DNA from: Pedobacter antarcticus
GTDB taxonomy: Bacteria > Bacteroidota > Bacteroidia > Sphingobacteriales > Sphingobacteriaceae
DNA length: 64,000 bases
NCBI RefSeq assembly: GCF_900112985.1
Contig: NZ_FONS01000013.1
Span: forward strand, 41,391-105,390
Reading direction: 5' to 3'
The notes under the pieces were generated by a model. The model was not told where the DNA came from and ran no database searches. It worked only from the letters and a program-made list of their open reading frames with translations. Shown here piece by piece: positions 43,214 to 52,861 of this stretch. Positions within the stretch are counted from its first letter, which is position 1; the number at the start of each line of letters is the position of its first letter. The translations under genes were made by a program, and so were the position numbers.

Positions 43214-44359
43214 ATGAAAATAGGCTTTGACGGAAAACGGGCTGCGAATAACCTGACAGGTTTAGGTAACTACAGCAGATCTCTGATTGAACAGTTAGCC
43301 GGATATTTCCCGGAAAACACATATTTTGTTTATACGCCTAAAATTAAATCTTCCGGACAGATCGGCGCTTTCTTCAAGTTACCCGGCATCCATTTGTGTC
43401 TTCCGCCTTCAGGCACCTTACTGAAAGCATTGTGGAGAAGCATTGGTATAGGCAGGCAGCTGATAAAAGATAATATCGACATCTACCATGGCCTGAGCAA
43501 TGAAATCCCTTTGCAGATTCCCATAGGTACAAAAAAAGTTGTCACCATCCATGATCTGATCTATTTGCGTTTCCCTCAGCATTATCGCTGGACGGACCGT
43601 CTCATTTATAATATTAAAAGCAAATATGCCTGTCGGCATGCAGATCTGATTATTGCTATTTCAGAAAGAACAAAAGAAGATATCATCCATTACTATCAGA
43701 CGCCTGCAGACAAAATCAAGGTGCTCTACCAGAGCTGTGATGATAGTTTTAAAACACTTTTACCTACAGATGAGAGAAATGCTATTCTGAGTAAATATAG
43801 TCTGACAAAGCCCTCAGGGGAGCCTGTAAAATACTTTCTGAATGTCGGCACTATAGAGGCCCGGAAAAATTTATTGCTGATCATTCGCGCTTTACCAAAA
43901 ATAGACACTGCCTACAAACTCGTCGTAGTTGGAAAAAAACAGGCCTATGCAGTCCAGGTTGCCGAAGAGATCTCAAAACTGCAATTACATGACCGTATTA
44001 TCTTTCTCGAAAACATTCCTTTTACCGACCTGCCTGCTATCTATCAGGGTGCCGCTTTATTTATATATCCTTCATTTTACGAGGGTTTCGGTATTCCGGT
44101 TATTGAGGCCATGTACAGTGGCACTCCAGTTATTGCTGCGACAGGATCTTGCCTGGAGGAAGCCGGTGGGCCAGATTCCATTTATATCAGTCCGGATGAT
44201 CCAGAGGCTCTTGCTGAAGCCGCGAACAAGGTTATACAATCGGCAGAGCTTACATCGCAGATGATTAGCGCTGGTTTTAAATACCTGGAAAAGTTTAATA
44301 CGGCCGGATTGTCCTCTCAGCTGATGTTCGCCTATCGGGATCTGATCTATAAGTCCTGA
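43214..44359 (+). CDS. Glycosyltransferase family 4 protein
   Basis: 381 residues, GT-B fold of family GT4. The N-terminal acceptor domain begins MKIGFDGKRAANNLTGLGNYSR; DIYHGLSNEIPL and VTIHDLIYLRFP follow. The C-terminal donor domain has FLNVGTIEARKNL and the E-x7-E motif in YEGFGIPVIEAMYSGTPVIA. It retains the anomeric configuration and uses an NDP- or GDP-sugar. No polysaccharide cluster is nearby, so donor and acceptor are unknown. The Sua5/TsaC gene follows 32 bp later. Confidence 0.92.
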   Translation: MKIGFDGKRAANNLTGLGNYSRSLIEQLAGYFPENTYFVYTPKIKSSGQIGAFFKLPGIHLCLPPSGTLLKALWRSIGIGRQLIKDNIDIYHGLSNEIPLQIPIGTKKVVTIHDLIYLRFPQHYRWTDRLIYNIKSKYACRHADLIIAISERTKEDIIHYYQTPADKIKVLYQSCDDSFKTLLPTDERNAILSKYSLTKPSGEPVKYFLNVGTIEARKNLLLIIRALPKIDTAYKLVVVGKKQAYAVQVAEEISKLQLHDRIIFLENIPFTDLPAIYQGAALFIYPSFYEGFGIPVIEAMYSGTPVIAATGSCLEEAGGPDSIYISPDDPEALAEAANKVIQSAELTSQMISAGFKYLEKFNTAGLSSQLMFAYRDLIYKS

Positions 44360-44391
44360 TTCCTGCGGAATATTTAATAAATTCGCATATT

Positions 44392-44958
44392 ATGTTAAAG
44401 CAGGAAATAGAAAAGGCACTTACTGTGCTTAAAAATGGTGGAATAATCCTATACCCTACTGATACAATCTGGGGTCTGGGCTGTGATGCAACGAACCCGG
44501 AAGCTGTCGACAAAATCAGCAGGCTGAAAGGACGTGGTCAGGATAAGAGTTTCATTATTCTACTGGACAATGATAATAAGCTGCAGAGTTATGTAAAAGA
44601 GGTACCTGAAGTGGCTTATGATTTGATTGAATACGCGGAAAACCCACTGACAATCATTTTTTCCGGCGCAAAAAATCTGGCGCCGAACGTGATCAATTCC
44701 GATGGATCAATTGGCATTCGTATTGCAAAACATGAGTTTGTCGAGTCGCTGCTTCAACGATTCCGTAAGCCTATTGTGTCTACTTCCGCTAATATTTCCG
44801 GCCACCCTTCCCCTGCTTTTTTTGATGAGATTGAGGAAAAAATTATCAATGGTGTCGACCATGTGGTCGATTGGGAACAGGAAAACAGAACTCAGCGCAA
44901 ACCATCAACAATCATGAAACTGGGACCATCAGGTCAATTTTCCTTCATAAGGAAGTAA
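44392..44958 (+). CDS. L-threonylcarbamoyladenylate synthase (TsaC/Sua5/YwlC family)
   Basis: 188 residues, the short single-domain form. It has GGIILYPTDTIWGLGCDATN, KGRGQDKSFIILL and KPIVSTSANISGHPSP, the conserved YrdC-type RNA-binding surface. It makes threonylcarbamoyl-AMP from Thr, bicarbonate and ATP, the first step of the t6A modification of tRNAs reading ANN codons. The cca and miaA genes close by also act on tRNA. Confidence 0.94.
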   Translation: MLKQEIEKALTVLKNGGIILYPTDTIWGLGCDATNPEAVDKISRLKGRGQDKSFIILLDNDNKLQSYVKEVPEVAYDLIEYAENPLTIIFSGAKNLAPNVINSDGSIGIRIAKHEFVESLLQRFRKPIVSTSANISGHPSPAFFDEIEEKIINGVDHVVDWEQENRTQRKPSTIMKLGPSGQFSFIRK

Positions 44959-45024
44959 GTTTTTGTACTTTTGCAAATCCATTTAACCTTTCTGGGGTTG
45001 ACCGGGTAAACAATTATATACACA

Positions 45025-46446
45025 TTGAAAAATAATCTAGAACACCCTGTTTTTAATATCCTTGCCGATATCGCTGCTGAAAATAACATTGAGGCGTATG
45101 TGATCGGTGGTTATGTCAGGGATATATTTCTGAACAGGCCTTCCAAAGACATTGATATCGTTGTATTGGGGAACGGAATTGAATTTGCAGAACTCAGCGG
45201 CAAACAGCTGAAAAGCAAAGTTTCCGTATTCAAGAGCTTTGGGACTGCTATGTTACGTTACAAGGATCTTGAAATAGAATTTGTAGGGGCAAGAAAAGAA
45301 TCTTACCGGGCTGATTCCAGAAAACCCATCGTAGAAAACGGCTCTATACAGGACGATCAGCTAAGAAGGGATTTCACCATCAACGCACTGGCTTTATCAT
45401 TAAATAAAAACAACTTTGGACAACTGGTAGATCCTTTCATGGGACAGGAAGATCTGGAACGAAGAATCATTCGTACTCCACTGGATCCGGAGCTTACCTT
45501 TTCAGACGATCCGTTGCGTATGATGCGCGCAATCCGTTTTGCAACCCAGTTAAATTTTGAAATAGAGGAGTCTGCATTGGCAGCTATCGCAAGTCAAAAA
45601 GACCGGATCAGCATTGTTTCAAAAGAACGTATCACCGACGAACTGAATAAAATTATCAGCGCACCGGTTCCATCTATAGGATTTAAACATTTATTTAATA
45701 CAGGTTTACTCCAATTGATATTTCCGCAAATGGCAAATTTGTATGGTGTAGAGATCATTAAGGGTAAAGGTCATAAAGATAACTTCTATCATACGCTTCA
45801 GGTGCTGGATAATATCTGTACAGTGACTTCAGACCTCTGGTTAAGGTGGGCAGCGATTTTACACGACATTGCAAAACCGCCCACTAAACGTTTCGAAGAA
45901 AAACAAGGCTGGACGTTTCACGGGCATGAGGACCGGGGAGCGAAAATGGTACCTCAAATTTTTGCTCAATTAAAACTTCCGCTGAATGAAAAAATGAAGT
46001 TTGTTCAGAAATTGGTTCAGCTGCACTTGAGACCAATTGTATTGGCACAAGAGGTCGTAACCGATTCTGCGGTAAGGAGACTGCTCTTCGATGCCGGAGA
46101 CGATATCGAAAGTCTCATGCTTCTCTGTAATGCAGATGTGACCACTAAAAATGAATATAAGGTAAAGAAATACCGAAACAATTTTGAACTGGTTAAACAG
46201 AAATTGAAAGATGTGGAGGAAAGGGATAAAATCAGGAACTGGCAACCTCCGGTAACGGGTCAGGATATTATGGACTATTTTGGTCTGCCCGCCGGAAAAG
46301 AGGTCGGACTGATAAAAAATGCAATCCGCGAAGCGATTCTGGAAGGTGATATAACCAATTCTTATAGTGACGCCCTAGCTTTTATGCTAAAAAAGGGAAA
46401 AGAGTTCGGTCTTAGTCCTGTCAGAACCCCGGATTCTGCTAATTAA
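45025..46446 (+). CDS. cca: CCA tRNA nucleotidyltransferase with HD domain
   Basis: 473 residues. The head domain has VIGGYVRDIFLNRPSKDIDI (GG motif and DxD catalytic aspartates), QLRRDFTINALALSL and DPLRMMRAIRFA. An HD domain (ILHDIAKPPTKRF and FHGHEDRGA) sits C-terminal. It adds or repairs the 3' CCA end of tRNAs. The start must be TTG at 45025: the in-frame stop at 45007 precludes an upstream ATG, and the next methionine lies past the essential motif. A TACTTTTG box at 44966-44973 is a likely promoter element about 51 bp upstream. Confidence 0.93.
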   Translation: MKNNLEHPVFNILADIAAENNIEAYVIGGYVRDIFLNRPSKDIDIVVLGNGIEFAELSGKQLKSKVSVFKSFGTAMLRYKDLEIEFVGARKESYRADSRKPIVENGSIQDDQLRRDFTINALALSLNKNNFGQLVDPFMGQEDLERRIIRTPLDPELTFSDDPLRMMRAIRFATQLNFEIEESALAAIASQKDRISIVSKERITDELNKIISAPVPSIGFKHLFNTGLLQLIFPQMANLYGVEIIKGKGHKDNFYHTLQVLDNICTVTSDLWLRWAAILHDIAKPPTKRFEEKQGWTFHGHEDRGAKMVPQIFAQLKLPLNEKMKFVQKLVQLHLRPIVLAQEVVTDSAVRRLLFDAGDDIESLMLLCNADVTTKNEYKVKKYRNNFELVKQKLKDVEERDKIRNWQPPVTGQDIMDYFGLPAGKEVGLIKNAIREAILEGDITNSYSDALAFMLKKGKEFGLSPVRTPDSAN

Positions 46447-46491
46447 TATATTTAATTTTTATAATTTTATAGATCGAAAATCAGCTTAACA

Positions 46492-47136
46492 ATGGCAATT
46501 TATAGATTCAGACTTACTTTTGATGATTACGATGAAGTGATCAGAGAAATCGATATTAAATCCAATCAAACTTTTGAGGATTTACATAAGGCCCTACACC
46601 GCTCTACAGGATATAATTCTGAAAAATCTTCGTCTTTTTATGTGAGTTCAGACCATTGGATAAAAGGTGACGAAATTGCATACCTGCCTAACCAGAAAAA
46701 AGTAGACAGAGGCGTGGCTACCATGGAGAAATCAAGATTGAGCAACTTTATTGAAGACCCACACCAAAAATTTTATTATATATATAATTTTGACCGCCCT
46801 TATGACTTCCATGTCGAACTGGTTAAGATTATTCTACAGGCAGATGCCAATATTGAGTATCCTGTGCTTTTTAAAAGTATTGGAGAAGCGCCTAAAATTT
46901 TTGATGCTAATAATTTTACGGCAGCAACAACTACGGCTGCAGTCTCAACCGACTTTGATTTCCTGAATGAAATGGACTTTGTACCTGAAGATACAGAAGA
47001 ATTGGAAGCTATGGATGGTCGCGGTATCTCTACTTCATCTAAAAGTGATGATCATGAAGACGAGTCGGAAGAAGATGAGTTTTCTTCCGGAGATGATTAT
47101 GATGCTGAAGACTACGACAGCAAAGAGGATTATTAA
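46492..47136 (+). CDS. Plasmid pRiA4b ORF-3-like family protein with acidic tail
   Basis: 214 residues. The first about 130 (IYRFRLTFDDYDEVIREIDI, TFEDLHKALHRSTGY, FYYIYNFDRPYDFHVEL) are the pRiA4b ORF-3-like fold, a small domain of unknown function first known from plasmids and IS1096-type elements. The last about 50 residues are extremely acidic (Asp/Glu/Ser), ending DSKEDY. Its place between cca and miaA suggests a chromosomal housekeeping role rather than mobility; the function is unknown. Confidence 0.8.
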   Translation: MAIYRFRLTFDDYDEVIREIDIKSNQTFEDLHKALHRSTGYNSEKSSSFYVSSDHWIKGDEIAYLPNQKKVDRGVATMEKSRLSNFIEDPHQKFYYIYNFDRPYDFHVELVKIILQADANIEYPVLFKSIGEAPKIFDANNFTAATTTAAVSTDFDFLNEMDFVPEDTEELEAMDGRGISTSSKSDDHEDESEEDEFSSGDDYDAEDYDSKEDY

Positions 47137-47144
47137 GCCAATAT

Positions 47145-48065
47145 ATGGCCTTATATAAAACACTTATCGTTATTGCGGGCCCTACGGGCATTGGTAAGAC
47201 AGCTCTTGCCATTACCCTGGCCCGCCATTACGCAACTGAAATTCTATCCGCAGATTCAAGGCAATTCTTCAAAGAAATGTCCATTGGCACCGCAAAACCG
47301 GATGCGACTGAACTCGCTGCCGCAAAACACCATTTTATCGATTCGCATTCTATACACGATTTCTTTAGTACAGGAGATTTCGAGATCAGCGCATTGCAAA
47401 CGCTTGAGGAAGTATTTAAAGTTAATGACCTTGCGATTATGGTAGGCGGTTCTGGATTATATCTGGATGCAGTAACCAAAGGTCTTGATGTACTACCTGA
47501 AACGGATATGAAGATCAGGGAAGAGTTAAATACACTTTTTAGGCAACAGGGACTAGATTCCATACGCGAGCAGCTATCCGCTGCCGATCCTGAATATTAT
47601 GCAAAAATAGATCAGTCCAATCCTCAGCGAATGATCAGGGGACTAGAGTTTTTCCTCTCTACAGGAAGCAAAGTTTCGTCTTACCTGACGAATTCTAAAA
47701 AAGAAAGGCCTTTTCAGATTATCAAGATCGGCCTGAATACAGAACGGGCTAATCTTTACGCAAGAATCAATAAACGAGTTGATCTGATGATAGCCCAGGG
47801 TCTTCTTGACGAAGTAATAGGTTTGACAGATTACCGTGAACTGAATGCTTTAAAAACAGTCGGCTATGCAGAATTCTTCCGCTACCTTGATGGTGCAATT
47901 ACATTAGAAGACGCAATTGTACAGATTAAACAAAATACCAGGAGGTTTGCAAAAAGACAGCTAACCTGGTTCCGCAGAGACTCCGAAATTAACTGGTTTG
48001 AACCGGGAAATGATAATGCTGTTATCTCACTGATTAATGAGCAGCTAACTAAGCCTGCGCAGTAG
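47145..48065 (+). CDS. miaA: tRNA dimethylallyltransferase
   Basis: 306 residues. P-loop IAGPTGIGKTALAI, LSADSRQFFKEMSIGTAKP (DSRQ substrate motif), GGSGLYLDAV and RRFAKRQLTWFRRD at the C-terminus. It adds dimethylallyl to A37 of tRNAs reading UNN codons, giving i6A. It starts 8 bp after the previous gene. Its 3' end overlaps the convergent DUF3467 gene by 17 bp. Confidence 0.96.
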   Translation: MALYKTLIVIAGPTGIGKTALAITLARHYATEILSADSRQFFKEMSIGTAKPDATELAAAKHHFIDSHSIHDFFSTGDFEISALQTLEEVFKVNDLAIMVGGSGLYLDAVTKGLDVLPETDMKIREELNTLFRQQGLDSIREQLSAADPEYYAKIDQSNPQRMIRGLEFFLSTGSKVSSYLTNSKKERPFQIIKIGLNTERANLYARINKRVDLMIAQGLLDEVIGLTDYRELNALKTVGYAEFFRYLDGAITLEDAIVQIKQNTRRFAKRQLTWFRRDSEINWFEPGNDNAVISLINEQLTKPAQ

Positions 48066-48363
48066 GGCCACCAAAATTCATTGGAAAACCTTCATTCTCA
48101 TCCGGTGATTTAATTCTGCCATTAATATTCTCGAACTTTTCTATATTATCCTCTAATGCTGTCATTAGTCTTTTGGCATGTTCAGGCGTAAGTATGATTC
48201 GGGACTTCACTTTAGCTTTTGGAATTCCGGGCATCACGCGAATAAAATCAACTATAAATTCAGTATTAGAGTGGGTAATTATCGCAAGATTTGAGAATAT
48301 ACCTTCAGCTATCTCCTCAGACAGCTCAATATTAAGCTGGGTGGCATTTGGTTGATTTTCCAT
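48049..48363 (-). CDS. DUF3467 domain-containing protein
   Basis: 104 residues covering a whole DUF3467 domain: LNIELSEEIAEGIFSNLAII, EFIVDFIRVMPGIPKAKVKS and RIILTPEHAKRLMTALEDNI. It is small and cytoplasmic with no known function, and conserved in Bacteroidota. It lies upstream of the rpoC terminator and reads in the same direction as rpoBC, but separately. Confidence 0.9.
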   Translation of the reverse strand: MENQPNATQLNIELSEEIAEGIFSNLAIITHSNTEFIVDFIRVMPGIPKAKVKSRIILTPEHAKRLMTALEDNIEKFENINGRIKSPDENEGFPMNFGGPTAQA

Positions 48364-48431
48364 ATAGCAAAAGTACCTTTTTATCTGGATTTAGTGGTAA
48401 TTAACGTTAAAAAATTAGCTTAAATGTTAAC

Positions 48432-48469
48432 AAAAAAAAGAGGGTACCTCTTCAGGCACCCTCTTTTTT
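48432..48469 (-). terminator. Terminator of the rpoBC operon
   Basis: AAAAAGAGGGTACC and GGCACCCTCTTTTTT form a strong hairpin; on the minus strand a run of eight T follows, after the rpoC stop codon. Confidence 0.92.
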
Positions 48470-48484
48470 CTCTACTGGAGATAA

Positions 48485-51400
48485 TTATGCATCAACTTCT
48501 TCTTCTTGTTTAGAAGCCAGTAATTTATCGTATTCTTCCTGAGAACCTACAATAATACGTTCGTATCCGCGTACACCTGTTCCCGAAGGAATTAAGTGAC
48601 CTACGATAACGTTTTCTTTCAGTCCCAGCATATTATCACGCTTACCTGCGATAGCAGCCTCGTTCAATACTTTAGTTGTTTCCTGGAAGGAAGCAGCTGA
48701 AATGAATGACTTGGTACCTAATGAAGCACGGGTAATACCTTGCAGTACTGAACTTGCAGTTGCAGACCTCGCATCACGAACCTCAATCTGTTTCAGGTCT
48801 TTACGTTTTAACTGAGAATTTTCATCTCTTAGTTTACGCATAGACAGAATCTGACCTGGTTTAACCGTATTGGAATCACCTGCCTCAACTACTACCTTTT
48901 TATCATAGATCTCATCATTTTCAATCATGAAGTCCCAACGATCTACAGAATTATTCTCTAAGAATGTAGTATCTCCCGGATCTTCAATATGAACTTTCTG
49001 CATCATCTGGTGAACAATCACTTCAAAGTGTTTATCATTGATCTTCACACCCTGAAGACGATAAACTTCCTGAATACCATTTACAAGATACTCTTGTACA
49101 GCAGCAGGTCCTTTAATCGCTAAGATATCAGCAGGAGAAATAGATCCGTCAGATAAAGGCATTCCAGCCTTTACAAAGTCATTATCCTGAACAAGGATGT
49201 GTTTAGACAATGGAACTAGGTATTTTTTGATCTCACCATCTTTTGATTCGATAGTCATCTCTCTATTACCACGTTTCACACCACCAAGTGTTACCACACC
49301 GTCAATTTCAGTTACAACTGCAGGGTTAGATGGATTACGCGCTTCGAATAACTCCGTTACACGTGGTAAACCACCAGTAATATCCCTTGTTTTACCAGTT
49401 GCACGAGGAATCTTAACCAAGATCTGACCAGTTTTCACAGCATCTCCATCATCAATTGAAACGTGTGCTCCTACCGGAATGTTGTATTGTCTGATCAACT
49501 CACCTTTTTTATCTAATACCCTTACAGAAGGATTCTTAGTTTTATCACGGGTGTCAATAATCACTTTTTCACGGTGACCAGTCTGCTCATCAGATTCTTC
49601 ACGGAAAGTTACACCCTCAATGATTGCGTCAAATTCGATCTTACCAGCAAATTCAGAGATAATAACCGCATTGTATGGATCCCATGAACAGATCTTATCA
49701 CCTTTTGAAACTTTAGCACCTTCCTCAATATAAAGGAATGAACCATAAGGGATATTGTTGGTCATGATTATTTTACCAGTACCTTCTTCAACGATTTTAA
49801 ATTCGCCGGAACGTCCAAGTACAATTTGTTTAACACCTTCTTCACCAGTATCATTCGCTACAGTACGAACATTTTCAAATTCGATGATACCATCAAATTT
49901 AGCATTGATCTGAGATTCTGCAGCAATATTGGAAGCTGTACCACCGACGTGGAACGTACGTAATGTTAACTGTGTACCCGGCTCACCGATTGACTGAGCA
50001 GCAATTACACCGACAGCCTCACCTTTTTGAACACGTTTACCTGTTGCAAGGTTACGTCCATAGCAAAGTGCACAAACACCGCGTTTGTTTTCGCAGGTTA
50101 ATACAGAACGGATTTCAACACCTTCTAAAGGAGATTCTTCAATAGCCTTAGCGATATCTTCATCAATGTCCTGACCAGCTCCAACTAACAATTCACCATC
50201 AAGCGGATTGAAAACATCATGTAGTGAAATACGACCTAATAATCTGTCATATAACGGCTCTACGATATCTTCATTATCTTTTAATGCAGTTGTGTACATA
50301 CCTCTCAGCGTACCACAATCTTCTGCATTAACGATCATATCCTGTGCTACATCATGTAAACGACGCGTTAAATAACCCGCATCTGCCGTTTTTAATGCCG
50401 TATCCGCCAAACCTTTACGCGCACCGTGGGTAGAGATAAAGTACTCTAATACCGACAGTCCTTCTTTAAAGTTTGAAAGAATTGGATTTTCAATAATTTC
50501 ACCACCTGAACCAGATTTCTGAGGCTTAGCCATCAGTCCCCTCATACCGCAAAGCTGACGAATCTGCTCTTTGGAACCACGGGCACCAGAGTCAAGCATC
50601 ATATATACAGAGTTAAAGCCCTGGTTATCGCTCGATAACTGCGTCATCACGAATGATGTTAAACGGTTATTAATACGAGTCCAGATATCGATAATCTGAT
50701 TGTAACGCTCATTGTTAGTAATGAAACCCATGTTGTAGTTATTTCTAACCTCTTCAACTTCTGCAGACGCCTGTTCTAACAGAATTTGTTTCTCAGCAGG
50801 AATATTAACATCCTGTAAGTTAAAGGAAAGACCACCACGGAATGCCATCTGGAAACCTAATTCCTTAATATCATCAAGGAACCTTGAGGCACGTGCCATA
50901 CCAGTTACCTTAACAACATCACCGATGATATCTCTCAGGGATTTTTTAGTTAACAACTCATTGATATAACCTACTTCTTCAGGTACCATTTGATTAAACA
51001 GTACACGTCCAACAGTTGTATCAGTAAGTTTATTTACAATAATTCCGTCATTGCCCTTCACATTTACCTTTACTTTAATAAAGGCATGCAGGTCAATACG
51101 TTTTTCATTATAGGCAATGATAACTTCTTCCGGAGAATAGAAAGAAGAATCCTGTCCTTTAACTACACGACCTTCGTCAGTTCTACGGCCTTTAGTAATA
51201 TAGTAAAGACCCAAAACCATATCCTGAGACGGTACCGTAATAGGCGTACCATTCGCAGGGTTTAGAATATTGTGTGCAGCAAGCATCAGTACCTGGGCTT
51301 CCAGAATTGCAGCATGACCTAAAGGTAAATGCACAGCCATCTGGTCACCGTCAAAATCCGCGTTAAATGCAGTACACACTAATGGGTGCAACTGGATCGC

Positions 51401-52777
51401 TTTACCTTCAACCAATTTAGGCTGGAAGGACTGGATACCCAATCTGTGCAGCGTTGGCGCACGGTTAAGTAACACAGGATGGCCCTTTAAAACATTCTCC
51501 AGGATATCCCAAACTAAAGGATCCTTTCTGTCTACAATTTTCTTAGCAGATTTTACTGTTTTAACGATACCACGCTCGATCATCTTGCGAATGATAAACG
51601 GTTTGAACAGCTCAGCTGCCATATCTTTAGGTAAACCACATTCATGTAACTTCAGGTTTGGACCTACGACAATTACAGAACGCGCAGAATAATCCACACG
51701 TTTACCCAGTAAGTTTTGACGGAAACGACCTTGTTTACCTTTCAGAATATCAGAAAGGGATTTCAGGGCACGGTTACCTTCAGTTTTTACTGCGTTAACT
51801 TTACGTGAGTTATCGAAAAGAGAATCTACAGCTTCCTGTAACATCCTTTTCTCATTACGTAAAATTACCTCCGGTGCCTTAATCTCGATCAAACGTTTTA
51901 AACGGTTGTTACGGATAATTACACGACGGTATAAATCATTTAAATCTGAAGTCGCGAAACGACCACCTTCAAGTGGTACTAATGGACGCAATTCAGGTGG
52001 AATAACGGGAACGATCTTGATGATCATCCACTCCGGATTATTTTCAATACGGGTTCTTGCACCACGGAAAGCCTCTACAACCTGTAAGCGTTTTAAAGCT
52101 TCATTTTTACGTTGCTGAGAAGTCTCAGTTGCAGCCTGGTGACGCAGATTGTATGACAAAGCATCCAAATCGATACGTTTTAATAAATCCTCTAACGCTT
52201 CAGCACCCATTTTGGCGATGAATTTATTAGGATCTTTATCATCCAGATATTGATTTTCTTTTGGTAATTTATCCAAAATATCCAGGTACTCTTCTTCTGT
52301 TAAGAAGTCCATATACTGAATACCTTGTTCTTCCATTAAGCCAGACTGAATAACTACATAACGCTCGTAGTAAATAATCAGGTCTAATCTCTTTGTAGGA
52401 AGTCCTAGTAAATAACCGATTTTATTAGGCAATGAACGGAAATACCAGATATGCGCAACAGGAACAACTAAATTGATGTGCCCCATACGTTCTCTACGTA
52501 CTTTTTTCTCCGTTACCTCAACACCACAACGGTCACAAACAATACCCTTATAACGAATACGTTTATATTTACCGCAATGACATTCGTAATCTTTAACCGG
52601 ACCAAAAATACGCTCGCAGAACAAACCATCACGTTCAGGTTTGTAAGTCCGGTAATTAATAGTCTCAGGTTTTAACACCTCACCACTAGAGCGCTCTAAA
52701 ATAGCCTCCGGCGACGCCAAACTAATGGTAATCGAGGTGAAATTGCTTTTTAATTTATTATCCTTTTTGTAAGACAT
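48485..52777 (-). CDS. rpoC: DNA-directed RNA polymerase subunit beta'
   Basis: 1430 residues from the ATG at 52777 (MSYKKDNKLK); the frame is open to 52822, but that stretch contains the rpoB-rpoC hairpin. Zinc finger ECHCGKYKRIRYKGIVCDRC near the N-terminus, catalytic NADFDGDQMAVH, trigger-loop region, and second zinc site with CENKRGVCALCYGRNL are visible. It is the catalytic core with RpoB. A strong terminator follows. Confidence 0.97.
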   Translation of the reverse strand: MSYKKDNKLKSNFTSITISLASPEAILERSSGEVLKPETINYRTYKPERDGLFCERIFGPVKDYECHCGKYKRIRYKGIVCDRCGVEVTEKKVRRERMGHINLVVPVAHIWYFRSLPNKIGYLLGLPTKRLDLIIYYERYVVIQSGLMEEQGIQYMDFLTEEEYLDILDKLPKENQYLDDKDPNKFIAKMGAEALEDLLKRIDLDALSYNLRHQAATETSQQRKNEALKRLQVVEAFRGARTRIENNPEWMIIKIVPVIPPELRPLVPLEGGRFATSDLNDLYRRVIIRNNRLKRLIEIKAPEVILRNEKRMLQEAVDSLFDNSRKVNAVKTEGNRALKSLSDILKGKQGRFRQNLLGKRVDYSARSVIVVGPNLKLHECGLPKDMAAELFKPFIIRKMIERGIVKTVKSAKKIVDRKDPLVWDILENVLKGHPVLLNRAPTLHRLGIQSFQPKLVEGKAIQLHPLVCTAFNADFDGDQMAVHLPLGHAAILEAQVLMLAAHNILNPANGTPITVPSQDMVLGLYYITKGRRTDEGRVVKGQDSSFYSPEEVIIAYNEKRIDLHAFIKVKVNVKGNDGIIVNKLTDTTVGRVLFNQMVPEEVGYINELLTKKSLRDIIGDVVKVTGMARASRFLDDIKELGFQMAFRGGLSFNLQDVNIPAEKQILLEQASAEVEEVRNNYNMGFITNNERYNQIIDIWTRINNRLTSFVMTQLSSDNQGFNSVYMMLDSGARGSKEQIRQLCGMRGLMAKPQKSGSGGEIIENPILSNFKEGLSVLEYFISTHGARKGLADTALKTADAGYLTRRLHDVAQDMIVNAEDCGTLRGMYTTALKDNEDIVEPLYDRLLGRISLHDVFNPLDGELLVGAGQDIDEDIAKAIEESPLEGVEIRSVLTCENKRGVCALCYGRNLATGKRVQKGEAVGVIAAQSIGEPGTQLTLRTFHVGGTASNIAAESQINAKFDGIIEFENVRTVANDTGEEGVKQIVLGRSGEFKIVEEGTGKIIMTNNIPYGSFLYIEEGAKVSKGDKICSWDPYNAVIISEFAGKIEFDAIIEGVTFREESDEQTGHREKVIIDTRDKTKNPSVRVLDKKGELIRQYNIPVGAHVSIDDGDAVKTGQILVKIPRATGKTRDITGGLPRVTELFEARNPSNPAVVTEIDGVVTLGGVKRGNREMTIESKDGEIKKYLVPLSKHILVQDNDFVKAGMPLSDGSISPADILAIKGPAAVQEYLVNGIQEVYRLQGVKINDKHFEVIVHQMMQKVHIEDPGDTTFLENNSVDRWDFMIENDEIYDKKVVVEAGDSNTVKPGQILSMRKLRDENSQLKRKDLKQIEVRDARSATASSVLQGITRASLGTKSFISAASFQETTKVLNEAAIAGKRDNMLGLKENVIVGHLIPSGTGVRGYERIIVGSQEEYDKLLASKQEEEVDA

Positions 52778-52811
52778 AGCTCTGTTGTTTGAATTTGAAA
52801 ATTTAAAAAGC

Positions 52812-52843
52812 CGGAACGGCATCGGGTTGCCCCTGCCGTTCCG
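52812..52843 (-). terminator. Terminator-like hairpin in the rpoB-rpoC gap (possible attenuator)
   Basis: On the minus strand CGGAACGGCA pairs perfectly with TGCCGTTCCG, and the loop itself can form GGG/CCC. GGCTTTTTAAATTTT follows immediately. This is the shape of an intrinsic terminator, lying 19 bp after the rpoB stop and about 35 bp before the rpoC ATG. Confidence 0.7.
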
Positions 52844-52861
52844 ACATTAAAAAATTCAACA

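Noticed and set aside
52778..52822. Extended rpoC start at 52822
   Set aside because: It would translate the rpoB-rpoC hairpin; MSYKKDNKLK at 52777 is the normal family start.
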